From positions 62,001 to 126,000 of the forward strand of contig NZ_JAHXYZ010000003.1 in NCBI RefSeq assembly GCF_019969685.1: a stretch of DNA of 64,000 nucleotides, written 5' to 3'. The stretch comes from Microbacterium sp. EST19A. GTDB taxonomy: Bacteria; Actinomycetota; Actinomycetes; Actinomycetales; Microbacteriaceae. Positions 25,025 to 32,579 of the stretch are shown here, one piece after another; position 1 is the stretch's first letter; every line of letters starts with the position of its first letter. The notes under the pieces were generated by a model that had not been told where the DNA came from, did no database searches, and worked only from the letters and a program-made list of their open reading frames with translations. Both the position numbers and the translations under genes were made by a program.

Positions 25025-26296
25025 ATGAGCACGGATCTGCCCGAACAGTCGGACGCCGAGGACACGGCCTTCAGCGACGAGGACGGCGTCCTCTACGACG
25101 AGGACGTCACCCCCGAATTCGGCATCCTCGGCTTCACCCTGCGCGAACTCCTCATCGTGGGCGTGTGGCTGGTGGCCTTCATCGTCTCCTTTTTCCCCCT
25201 CAGCGGCGGGCTGTCGCTGTGGGCCGTCGGGATCCAGTGGATCCTGCCGATCGGAGTGCCCACGGCCGCGGTGTTCCTGCTGGTGCTGCGACGTTTCTCG
25301 CCGGACGGGATCCGCCGCGTCGGATCGCTGGGCATCGACCAGTTCGCGTCCGTCGCCTTCTCGGTCTCCGCGACCGTCTGGGTCGGCACGCTGTGGCTCG
25401 CCGTCGCAACGCTCATCGACGGCGGATTCTGGGGCCTTCCCTGGAACGGGATCGTGCTGCTGATCGCATCGCTCGCTCTGGTCGTGCTCACCGTCTTCGC
25501 CCCGCTCATCCCGGGACTCAAGGAAGACTTCCACGGACGTCTCGTCACGCTCGCCCATCGCAACGCGAACCCCGTCCGCCCCGTCATCGCGCGTCCGCGC
25601 CCGGAGCGCCCAGAGACCGCTGATGCCGTCGCCGTCGGCGCAGATTCTGCCGGAGATCCGGGAACGGGAGATGCGCCGGAGACGGTCGTCGAGGTCGCGT
25701 ATGCCGAGACCAGTGTTCTTCCGCCCGCCGTGCAGTTCGATCCGGAGCTGTCGGGGCAGCAGGCGACCGACGAGGTGGCGCGACTCGATCTCGCCGCCCA
25801 GGTCCCGCTCGTCGCCCACGCGTCCGGTGGCGACACCGGCACCGAGCCGGTCACCGCCGACGAGGAGTACGTTCCCACCTACTCCCGACGGTCGCGTGGC
25901 GACGACCCGGAGATCGTCTCCGATACCGGCAGCATCGAGTCGCTGCTGGAGACGGCCGCCCGGGTCGAACCTGCCGAGAGCCAGGCCGACCGGCCCTTCG
26001 CCGAGGACGACCTCGACGCACACGACTTCAACGCTCGGGATCCCGAGACGACCGCTTTCGACGCTGCCGACCTCGACGCGACCAACCCGCGCGAGGCTGC
26101 GCCCGTCGCCCAGCCGTTCTGGATCCTCGCGCCCACCGAGCGCGACGTGCACGACGAGCGCGGCGAGCCGCTGTTCCGCATCGGGCCGAACGCCTGGGCG
26201 CTGGTGATCGAAGACCGAGGAGGGGCCTACGTCATCCGACATGACGACGGCCGGATCGGCTACCTCCACGAGATCTCCGACATCACGAAGGGCTGA
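25025..26296 (+). CDS. Four-helix membrane protein with acidic linker and C-terminal SH3-like domain (unknown)
   Basis: I do not recognise a named family. The 423-residue product has an acidic N-terminus, four membrane helices (about 38-59, 68-88, 107-130, 141-161), a long acidic, disordered cytoplasmic region (about 175-360) and a compact C-terminal domain (about 365-423; PFWILAPTERDVHDERGEPL ... GYLHEISDITKG) that looks like a small beta domain. Only one base separates it from hisD, so the two are probably cotranscribed although no functional link is evident. Confidence 0.75.
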   Translation: MSTDLPEQSDAEDTAFSDEDGVLYDEDVTPEFGILGFTLRELLIVGVWLVAFIVSFFPLSGGLSLWAVGIQWILPIGVPTAAVFLLVLRRFSPDGIRRVGSLGIDQFASVAFSVSATVWVGTLWLAVATLIDGGFWGLPWNGIVLLIASLALVVLTVFAPLIPGLKEDFHGRLVTLAHRNANPVRPVIARPRPERPETADAVAVGADSAGDPGTGDAPETVVEVAYAETSVLPPAVQFDPELSGQQATDEVARLDLAAQVPLVAHASGGDTGTEPVTADEEYVPTYSRRSRGDDPEIVSDTGSIESLLETAARVEPAESQADRPFAEDDLDAHDFNARDPETTAFDAADLDATNPREAAPVAQPFWILAPTERDVHDERGEPLFRIGPNAWALVIEDRGGAYVIRHDDGRIGYLHEISDITKG

Positions 26297-26297
26297 A

Positions 26298-27602
26298 ATG
26301 CGAACGATCGACCTGCGAGGGCGCGAGCTCTCGCCCTCTGACATGCTCGCGGCCGTGCCCCGGGCCACCCAGGCCCGCGCCGAAGCGCTCGACATCGCAA
26401 CGCGCATCGTCGACGACGTACGCGACCGCGGTGAGGACGCGCTCCGCGAGCAGGCCGAGCAGTTCGACCGGGTCACCGGCCACGATGTGCGGGTTCCCGC
26501 CGAGCACATCGCCGAAGCTCTCGCCTCGGTCGACCCCGCCGTGCGTGCCGCCCTCGAAGAGGCGATCGTCCGTGTGCGCCAGGGATCCGAGGCCCAGGTG
26601 CCTGGCCCGCAGACCACCGACATCGGACCGGGCGCGCGGATTCTGCAGCGCTGGCAGCCGGTCGCCCGCGCCGGCGTGTACATCCCGGGCGGCAAGGCGG
26701 TGTACCCGTCGAGCGTGATCATGAACGCGGTCCCGGCGCAGGTCGCCGGTGTGCAGCACATCGCCCTCGCTTCGCCGCCGCAGGCCGACCACGACGGTCG
26801 CATCCACCCGACGATCCTCGCGGCCGCCGGTCTGCTCGGCATCAGCGAGGTCTATGCGATCGGCGGCGCGGGCGCGATCGGCGCTCTCGCCTGGGGCGTG
26901 ACGTCGATCGGCCTCGATCCGGTCGATGTGGTGTCGGGTCCCGGCAACAACTTCGTCGCCTCCGCCAAGCGCGCGGTGGCCGGCGTGGTCGGCACCGACT
27001 CCGAAGCCGGCGCGACCGAGATCCTCATCGTCGCCGATGCGGACGCCGACCCGCGTCTCGTCGCGGCCGATCTCGTCAGTCAGGCCGAGCACGATGAGCA
27101 GGCTTCCGCGGTGCTGGTCACCGACTCGGTGCCGCTCGCCGAGCAGGTCGCGGTCGAGGTCGAGCGATTCGCTGCGGCGACCCGGCACAGCGAGCGTGTG
27201 CGCGTGGCCTTGGACGGCCCGCAGTCGGCCATCGTCCTCGTCGACGACCGTGCCATGGCCACGGCCTTCAGCAACGCCTACGCTCCGGAGCACCTCGAGC
27301 TCCACCTCCTGGATGCCGAAGAAGCGGCATCCTCCTTCACCAGCGCCGGCGCGGTGTTCGTCGGCGATCAGACCCCGGTGAGCCTCGGCGACTACATGGC
27401 GGGCAGCAACCACGTGCTGCCGACCGGGGGACAGGCGCGCTATGCCCCTGGCCTCGGCGCATACACGTTCCTCCGCCCGCAGCAGGTCATCTCCTACGAC
27501 CGGGCGGCCCTCTCCGCGGTGCGGGAAGGCGTCGTGGCGCTCGCGAACGCCGAGGTGCTGCCTGCGCACGGCGAAGCGATCGAGGCGCGGTTCACCGCGT
27601 AG
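26298..27602 (+). CDS. hisD: Histidinol dehydrogenase HisD
   Basis: Zinc enzyme catalysing the last two steps of histidine synthesis, L-histidinol to L-histidine with NAD. The 434-residue product has the family motifs YPSSVIMNAVPAQVAGV, SGPGNNFVASAKR, GATEILIVAD and VSQAEHDEQ. Start ATG, one base after the upstream gene. The rest of the his operon is not nearby, which is unusual but known in actinobacteria. Its TAG stop overlaps the putative -10 of nrdR. Confidence 0.96.
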   Translation: MRTIDLRGRELSPSDMLAAVPRATQARAEALDIATRIVDDVRDRGEDALREQAEQFDRVTGHDVRVPAEHIAEALASVDPAVRAALEEAIVRVRQGSEAQVPGPQTTDIGPGARILQRWQPVARAGVYIPGGKAVYPSSVIMNAVPAQVAGVQHIALASPPQADHDGRIHPTILAAAGLLGISEVYAIGGAGAIGALAWGVTSIGLDPVDVVSGPGNNFVASAKRAVAGVVGTDSEAGATEILIVADADADPRLVAADLVSQAEHDEQASAVLVTDSVPLAEQVAVEVERFAAATRHSERVRVALDGPQSAIVLVDDRAMATAFSNAYAPEHLELHLLDAEEAASSFTSAGAVFVGDQTPVSLGDYMAGSNHVLPTGGQARYAPGLGAYTFLRPQQVISYDRAALSAVREGVVALANAEVLPAHGEAIEARFTA

Positions 27603-27605
27603 GAT
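27600..27605 (+). promoter_or_regulatory. Putative -10 of nrdR overlapping the hisD stop codon (leaderless)
   Basis: TAGGAT begins with the TAG stop of hisD and ends 7 bases before the nrdR ATG. No ribosome site is present, consistent with a leaderless transcript. Confidence 0.5.
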
Positions 27606-27612
27606 CGGTCAG

Positions 27613-28083
27613 ATGCACTGCCCCTTCTGCCGTCATTCCGACTCGCGCGTCATCGATTCACGCACCAGCGACGACGGGCTCTCGATCAGACGGCGTCGTC
27701 AGTGCCCGGAATGCGGCGGTCGTTTCACGACCACCGAGACCGCGAGCCTCAACGTGATCAAGCGCTCCGGCGTGATGGAGCCGTTCAGCCGCGAGAAGGT
27801 GATCTCTGGCGTGCGCAAGGCCTGCCAGGGGAGGCCCGTGACCGAGGCCGACCTCGCGATCCTCGCGCAGCGGGTGGAGGAGGCTGTCCGGCAGACGGGT
27901 GTCTCGCAGCTCGACACGAACGAGATCGGCCTGGCGATCCTCGGGCCGCTCCGCGAGCTCGACGAAGTGGCATTCCTCCGTTTCGCCAGCGTCTATCAGG
28001 CGTTCGACTCGCTGGAGGACTTCGAGTCCGCGATCACCGATCTGCGCGCCGACCACGCGGAGCAGGAGCCGGCGGACCGGTAA
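27613..28083 (+). CDS. nrdR: Transcriptional repressor NrdR
   Basis: Zinc-ribbon/ATP-cone repressor of ribonucleotide reductase genes. The 156-residue product has a four-Cys zinc ribbon (Cys3, Cys6, Cys31, Cys34: HCPFC and QCPECGGRF), the conserved R-rich segment SIRRRRQ, and an ATP cone (about 49-139; VIKRSGVMEPFSREKV). The frame is open upstream but only as a hisD shadow. Both it and the next gene appear to have leaderless promoters built over the previous stop. Confidence 0.95.
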   Translation: MHCPFCRHSDSRVIDSRTSDDGLSIRRRRQCPECGGRFTTTETASLNVIKRSGVMEPFSREKVISGVRKACQGRPVTEADLAILAQRVEEAVRQTGVSQLDTNEIGLAILGPLRELDEVAFLRFASVYQAFDSLEDFESAITDLRADHAEQEPADR

Positions 28084-28086
28084 TCT
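28081..28086 (+). promoter_or_regulatory. Putative -10 of pyrD overlapping the nrdR stop codon (leaderless)
   Basis: TAATCT starts with the TAA stop of nrdR and ends 7 bases before the pyrD ATG, the same geometry as at nrdR. TSS predicted at the start codon. Confidence 0.5.
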
Positions 28087-28093
28087 GGCAGGG

Positions 28094-29131
28094 ATGTATC
28101 CGCTGCTCTTCCGCGCTGTCCTGTCGCGCTTCGATCCCGAGTTCGCCCATCACGCCGGCATGGTGGTGATCCGTGTGCTCGGTGCGCCGCCGTTCGCATC
28201 GGTGACACGTGCGCTGACGAAGCCGGACCCGTCGCTGCGCGTGGAGGCACTGGGACTGACGTTCCCGTCGCCCTTCGGCATCGCTGCCGGCTTCGACAAG
28301 AACGCCGTCGGCGTGCGCGGTCTCGCCGCGCTCGGCTTCGGGCACGTCGAGGTGGGCACGGTGACCGCGATCCCGCAGGAGGGGAACCCGAAGCCGCGGC
28401 TGTTCCGCCTGATCGCGGACCGTGCCGTCATCAACCGGATGGGCTTCAACAACCAGGGAGCGGATGCCGTGGCGCGCCGCCTCGCGAAGCTCCGGCGCGG
28501 CGCCCCCGACACGGTGATCGGCGTCAACATCGGCAAGAGCCGGGTCGTCGACGTCGAAGACGCCACCGCCGACTACGTCGCCTCCGCGACGAGGCTCGCC
28601 CCGCTCGCCGACTACCTGGCCGTCAACGTCTCCTCGCCGAACACCCCGGGCCTGCGCGGTCTGCAGGCCGTCGAGACGCTGGCGCCGCTGCTGCGGGCCG
28701 TCCTCGAGGCTTCCGGTTCCACTCCGCTGCTCGTGAAGATCGCGCCCGATCTCCCCGACGAGGAGATCGCCGCCATCGCGCGGATGGCCGTCGAGGAGGG
28801 CCTCGCCGGCATCATCGCGCACAACACGACGATCAGCCGCGACGGTCTGCTCACGGATGACGCGGCGGTCGAGGCTGCCGGGGCCGGCGGCCTCTCCGGC
28901 GCTCCGCTGAAGCAGCGGTCGCTCGAGGTGCTCCGCGTCGTGCGCGACGCCGTGCCTGCGGACTTCTGCATCATCGCGGTCGGGGGAGTCGAGACCCCGT
29001 CCGACGTGCAGGAGCGACTGGATGCCGGGGCGACCCTGGTGCAGGGCTACACGGCGTTCCTCTACCGCGGCCCGTTCTGGGGCCGCGAGCTCAACAAGGG
29101 GCTGGTCAGTCGGGGTACTGTCCGCGCTTGA
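28094..29131 (+). CDS. pyrD: Quinone-dependent dihydroorotate dehydrogenase PyrD (class 2)
   Basis: FMN enzyme of pyrimidine synthesis that oxidises dihydroorotate to orotate using membrane quinone. The 345-residue product has the class-2 N-terminal extension (MYPLLFRAVLSRFDPEFAHH), FGIAAGFDKNAVGV, the NRMGFNNQGAD motif and the catalytic Ser in NVSSPNTPGLRGLQ. Its last 26 bases overlap the convergent DUF3043 gene. Confidence 0.96.
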   Translation: MYPLLFRAVLSRFDPEFAHHAGMVVIRVLGAPPFASVTRALTKPDPSLRVEALGLTFPSPFGIAAGFDKNAVGVRGLAALGFGHVEVGTVTAIPQEGNPKPRLFRLIADRAVINRMGFNNQGADAVARRLAKLRRGAPDTVIGVNIGKSRVVDVEDATADYVASATRLAPLADYLAVNVSSPNTPGLRGLQAVETLAPLLRAVLEASGSTPLLVKIAPDLPDEEIAAIARMAVEEGLAGIIAHNTTISRDGLLTDDAAVEAAGAGGLSGAPLKQRSLEVLRVVRDAVPADFCIIAVGGVETPSDVQERLDAGATLVQGYTAFLYRGPFWGRELNKGLVSRGTVRA

Positions 29132-29675
29132 CCTGCGGCTTCGGCAGACGCATGAAGCGCATCTGCAGGGCCCGCATCCCGGCGTACCAGCCGAGACCCT
29201 TCTCCATGCGTTCGGCGCCGAACTTGGCGGCGACCTTGCGCTTGACCCGGAAGCCGAGCAGGATCATGCCGCCGATCGCGATCACCAGGTAGCCCATCAT
29301 CACGATGTAGGCGTAGAAGGAGATCGCGAGGTTCGCGGGGATCAGCGAGGCGAGGATGACGAGCACCATGACCGCCATCACGAACTCGGCGGGGTGCCAG
29401 CCGGCGTCGACGTAGTCGCGCACCCAGCGGCGCTGCGCGCCCTTGTCGCGGGCCGGGAGGAACTTCTCCTCACCGGCGGCCATTCCGGCCTGGGCGCGGG
29501 CACGGCGCTCGCTGAGCTCGGCGCGGGCGGCCGCCTTGGCCTCCTTGGTGTTCGCGACCAGAGGACGGCGACGGGCCGCCTCCTGCTCCGCGCGGGTCGG
29601 CGTCGCGCGACCCTTGCCGACGGCAGGCGTCTCGGCGTCGTCGTTCGTCGAAGGGGAGACAGGGGTAGTGGCCAC
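29106..29675 (-). CDS. DUF3043 domain membrane protein
   Basis: Actinobacterial protein of unknown function. The 189-residue product (GTG start) has a charged N-terminal half rich in Ala/Arg/Glu (about 1-70; REQEAARRRPLVANTKEAK-like in part), the family segment FLPARDKGAQRRWVRDYVD, and two membrane helices (about 93-113 and 118-141), with a basic C-terminal tail. It is convergent with pyrD, with a 26-base overlap, and divergent from the M20 peptidase gene, with which it shares a dyad-bearing intergenic region. Confidence 0.8.
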   Translation of the reverse strand: MATTPVSPSTNDDAETPAVGKGRATPTRAEQEAARRRPLVANTKEAKAAARAELSERRARAQAGMAAGEEKFLPARDKGAQRRWVRDYVDAGWHPAEFVMAVMVLVILASLIPANLAISFYAYIVMMGYLVIAIGGMILLGFRVKRKVAAKFGAERMEKGLGWYAGMRALQMRFMRLPKPQVKRGQYPD

Positions 29676-29694
29676 GAGGTTCCTCGGTTCGCTG

Positions 29695-29709
29695 AAGGTG
29701 GATCACCTT
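29695..29709. promoter_or_regulatory. Dyad AAGGTG-N3-CACCTT in divergent promoter region
   Basis: A perfect 6-bp inverted repeat with a 3-base centre overlaps the first base of the putative -10 TAAGAT (29709-29714) of the M20 gene. It sits next to a minus-strand TAATCT that could serve the DUF3043 gene. Position suggests an operator; the binding protein is unknown. Confidence 0.45.
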
Positions 29710-29714
29710 AAGAT
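29709..29714 (+). promoter_or_regulatory. Putative -10 of M20 peptidase gene (leaderless)
   Basis: TAAGAT ends 7 bases before the ATG at 29722, with no ribosome site. It overlaps the dyad at 29695-29709 by one base. Confidence 0.45.
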
Positions 29715-29721
29715 TACTCGC

Positions 29722-31143
29722 ATGAACTCTTCTGCTCACCCCGGTCCGTCGACACCGTCCAGCGAATCCGAGGCAGCCGTCCTCGAAGCAGTGGCGACGG
29801 GGATCCCGTCGGCGCTGTCGGACCTGGGGCATCTGGTCCGGATTCCGGGGATGGCATGGCCGGCTTTCGACCAGACGCAGCTGGAGCGCAGCGCGGATGC
29901 CGTCGCGACGCTGGCGCGGGATACCGGGGTGTTCGACGAGGTGCGGGTGCTGCGTGCAGCGATCGCCGGCACCGACGAGCACGGGCAGCCGGCGGTCCTC
30001 GCGACCCGGGCGGCCCGCAACGGCAAGCCGACGATCCTGCTCTACGCGCACCACGACGTGCAGCCTCCCGGAGACGACGCGCTGTGGGAGACGCCTCCGT
30101 TCGAGCCGACGGTGCGCGACGGACGCCTCTACGGGCGCGGTGCGGCCGACGACAAGGCGGGAATCATGGCGCACATCGCCTCGATCCGTGCGGTCAGCGA
30201 GGTGCTGGGTGATGATCTCGACCTGGGAATCGCGATGTTCATCGAGGGCGAGGAGGAGTACGGCTCCCGCTCCTTCGCGCAGTTCCTGTCCGACAACAAG
30301 GAGTCGCTGCGCGCCGACGCGATCGTGGTCGCCGATTCGGGTAACTGGGACTCGGTGACGCCCGGTCTCACGGTCTCGCTGCGCGGGAACGCGCGATTCA
30401 CGGTGCGCGTGCGCACGCTCGACCACGCATCGCACTCCGGGATGTTCGGCGGCGCGGCCCCGGACGCGATGATGACGACGATCCGGATGCTGTCGACCAT
30501 GTGGAACCAGGACGGCTCCGTCGCGGTCGAGGGGATGACCGAGCGCGATGCGCCGACGCCCGACTATGCCGAGGAGACGCTCCGCGACGAGGCGGGGCTG
30601 CTTTCCGGCACGACGCCGATCGGGAACGGCTCGATCCTCAGCCGCATCTGGAACAAGCCCTCGATCACCGTGATCGGCATCGATGCGACGAGTGTCGCCG
30701 CGGCATCCAACACACTTCTTCCCGAGGTGACCGTCGTGATCAGCGCACGCGTCGCACCGGGGCAGACGGGGGAGGACGCGTACGCGGCCCTCGAACGTCA
30801 CCTGCGTGCGCACGCCCCGTTCGGCGCGGAGCTGACGTTCTCGGACGTGGATCTCGGCAACGGGTTCCTGGTCGACACCAGCGGCTGGGCCGTCGCCCTC
30901 ACGCGCGACGCGATGCGGGACGGGTACGGCGTGGAGCCCGTCGACCTCGGCGTCGGCGGTTCGATCCCGTTCATCGCCGATCTCGTGCGCGAGTTCCCGG
31001 CCGCGCAGATCCTCGTCACCGGGGTCGAGGATCCGTATTCCCGAGCCCACAGCCCGAACGAGTCCCTCCACCTCGACACGTTCCGGCATGCCGTCGCGAC
31101 CGAGGCCCTGATGCTCGCGAGGATGAACGCGCGCGATCTCTGA
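29722..31143 (+). CDS. M20 family metallopeptidase (dipeptidase)
   Basis: Probable cytoplasmic zinc dipeptidase or amidohydrolase. The 473-residue product has the metal-binding motif YAHHDVQPPGDDALWETPPF (about 109-128), the RLYGRGAADDKAG segment with bridging Asp, and the catalytic Glu pair in IEGEEEYGS (about 174-182). A dimerisation lid domain follows. The length and motifs fit the CNDP/DapE-like dipeptidase branch used for peptide turnover; exact substrate cannot be read. Confidence 0.9.
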   Translation: MNSSAHPGPSTPSSESEAAVLEAVATGIPSALSDLGHLVRIPGMAWPAFDQTQLERSADAVATLARDTGVFDEVRVLRAAIAGTDEHGQPAVLATRAARNGKPTILLYAHHDVQPPGDDALWETPPFEPTVRDGRLYGRGAADDKAGIMAHIASIRAVSEVLGDDLDLGIAMFIEGEEEYGSRSFAQFLSDNKESLRADAIVVADSGNWDSVTPGLTVSLRGNARFTVRVRTLDHASHSGMFGGAAPDAMMTTIRMLSTMWNQDGSVAVEGMTERDAPTPDYAEETLRDEAGLLSGTTPIGNGSILSRIWNKPSITVIGIDATSVAAASNTLLPEVTVVISARVAPGQTGEDAYAALERHLRAHAPFGAELTFSDVDLGNGFLVDTSGWAVALTRDAMRDGYGVEPVDLGVGGSIPFIADLVREFPAAQILVTGVEDPYSRAHSPNESLHLDTFRHAVATEALMLARMNARDL

Positions 31144-31164
31144 GCCTTCCGGTCCGACCAGCGG

Positions 31165-31170
31165 TAGAAT
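31165..31170 (+). promoter_or_regulatory. Putative -10 before the IscA-like gene
   Basis: TAGAAT lies 44 bases before the ATG at 31215, giving a leader with the ribosome site AAGGAG. No strong -35. Confidence 0.35.
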
Positions 31171-31214
31171 TACCGGGAACGCCGTGCCCCTGCGGCCCCG
31201 TGACAAGGAGCGAC

Positions 31215-31583
31215 ATGAGCGACACCACACTGACTTCCCCGGAGACCACCACCCACGCGCACGGCATCAGCCTCACCGACGCCGCTGCCGTCAAGGTCAA
31301 GAACCTGCTCGAGCAGGAGGGTCGCGACGACCTGCGTCTGCGCGTCGCCGTGCAGCCCGGCGGATGCTCCGGCCTGATCTACCAGCTCTACTTCGACGAG
31401 CGCTACCTCGAAGGCGACGAGACCGTCGACTTCGACGGTGTCGAGGTCATCGTCGACAACATGAGCGTCCCGTATCTCGACGGTGCATCCATCGATTTCA
31501 AGGACACGATCTCGGAGCAGGGCTTCACGATCGACAACCCCAATGCAGCCGGCAGCTGCGCCTGCGGCGACAGCTTCCACTGA
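31215..31583 (+). CDS. erpA: HesB/IscA/ErpA family iron-sulfur cluster insertion protein
   Basis: A-type carrier that delivers Fe-S clusters to apoproteins. The 122-residue product carries the three conserved cysteines: PGGCSGL (about Cys54) and the C-terminal SCACGDSF. AAGGAG precedes the ATG. It lies just upstream of the cytochrome oxidase genes, and Fe-S delivery to the Rieske protein encoded nearby is a plausible but unproven link. The ErpA name follows the usual actinobacterial assignment; IscA is the alternative. Confidence 0.9.
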   Translation: MSDTTLTSPETTTHAHGISLTDAAAVKVKNLLEQEGRDDLRLRVAVQPGGCSGLIYQLYFDERYLEGDETVDFDGVEVIVDNMSVPYLDGASIDFKDTISEQGFTIDNPNAAGSCACGDSFH

Positions 31584-31638
31584 TCCGGACGGCGCCGCCA
31601 ACCTGCGTGGTTGGCATGAATCAGGTGTGAGGTTGCCC

Positions 31639-31644
31639 TAGACT
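31639..31644 (+). promoter_or_regulatory. Putative -10 of the ctaC-ctaD-ctaF operon
   Basis: TAGACT lies 35 bases before the ctaC GTG. A TTGGCA at 31611-31616 is too far (22 bases) for a canonical -35. It is the best candidate in the 96-base gap. Confidence 0.35.
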
Positions 31645-31679
31645 TGGGTGTGCCCTGTCCGCAATCTGAAAGGTGCATC

Positions 31680-32576
31680 GTGCCCTCGAATCGCCGCCTT
31701 CGTTGGGCCGCTCTCCCTCTGGGAGTCGCGGCAGCCGTGGCCCTGGCGGGATGTACTGCCACTGAGTTGAACGGCTATCTGCCGGGCTTCGTGGAGGGTG
31801 AGCCTGCGGCCACCAACCAGACCGAGCGAGTGTCCTCCCTCTGGGTGAACTCCTGGATCGTTCTTCTCGCCGTCGGTGTCATCACCTGGGGCCTGATGGC
31901 CTGGGCAGCGATCGCGTACCGCCGCCGTAAGGGCCAGACCGGCCTTCCCGTGCAGATGCGCTACAACATGCCGATCGAGATCTTCTACACGATCGTGCCG
32001 CTCATCCTGGTGCTGGGAATGTTCTTCTTCACCGCCCGCGATCAGAACGCGATCGAGACGCAGTGGGACGACCCCGACGTCGAGGTCACCGCGATCGCCA
32101 AGCAGTGGGCGTGGGACTTCCAGTACGACGCCGATTCCGACGATGACACCGTCTGGACGATGGGCGTTCAGGCCCAGCCCGACGCGGAAGGCAACATCGA
32201 CCAGGCGCAGCTGCCCACGCTGGTGCTGCCGGTCGACCAGAAGGTCACGATCAAACTGCAGTCCCGCGACGTCATCCACTCGTTCTGGATCATCGACTTC
32301 CTGTACAAGAAGGACATGTACATCGGGAAGGACAACTCCTGGTCGTTCATCCCGACCCGTGTCGGCGAGTACAAGGGCAAGTGCGCCGAACTCTGCGGCG
32401 AGTACCACTCGATGATGCTCTTCAACGTGAAGGTCGTCGAGCAGGACGAGTACGACGCGTACCTCGAGACGCTCAAGGAGAAGGGCAACACGGGAGACAT
32501 CACGGATCAGTACGACCGTCTCACGAACTTCCCCGGAACCACGCCCGAGAACGACTCCGAGGAAGGAGAGGAGTAA
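31680..32576 (+). CDS. ctaC: Cytochrome c oxidase (aa3) subunit II, lipoprotein
   Basis: CuA-bearing electron entry subunit of aa3 oxidase. From the GTG at 31680 the product is 298 residues. It has a lipoprotein signal peptide with lipobox LAGC (Cys25), two membrane helices (about 58-80 and 98-118) and an extracytoplasmic cupredoxin domain. The CuA ligands are in CAELCGEYHSMM (Cys235, Cys239, His243, Met246). The lipobox Cys is typical of actinobacterial CtaC. Followed 3 bases later by ctaD. Confidence 0.96.
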   Translation: MPSNRRLRWAALPLGVAAAVALAGCTATELNGYLPGFVEGEPAATNQTERVSSLWVNSWIVLLAVGVITWGLMAWAAIAYRRRKGQTGLPVQMRYNMPIEIFYTIVPLILVLGMFFFTARDQNAIETQWDDPDVEVTAIAKQWAWDFQYDADSDDDTVWTMGVQAQPDAEGNIDQAQLPTLVLPVDQKVTIKLQSRDVIHSFWIIDFLYKKDMYIGKDNSWSFIPTRVGEYKGKCAELCGEYHSMMLFNVKVVEQDEYDAYLETLKEKGNTGDITDQYDRLTNFPGTTPENDSEEGEE

Positions 32577-32579
32577 GCC

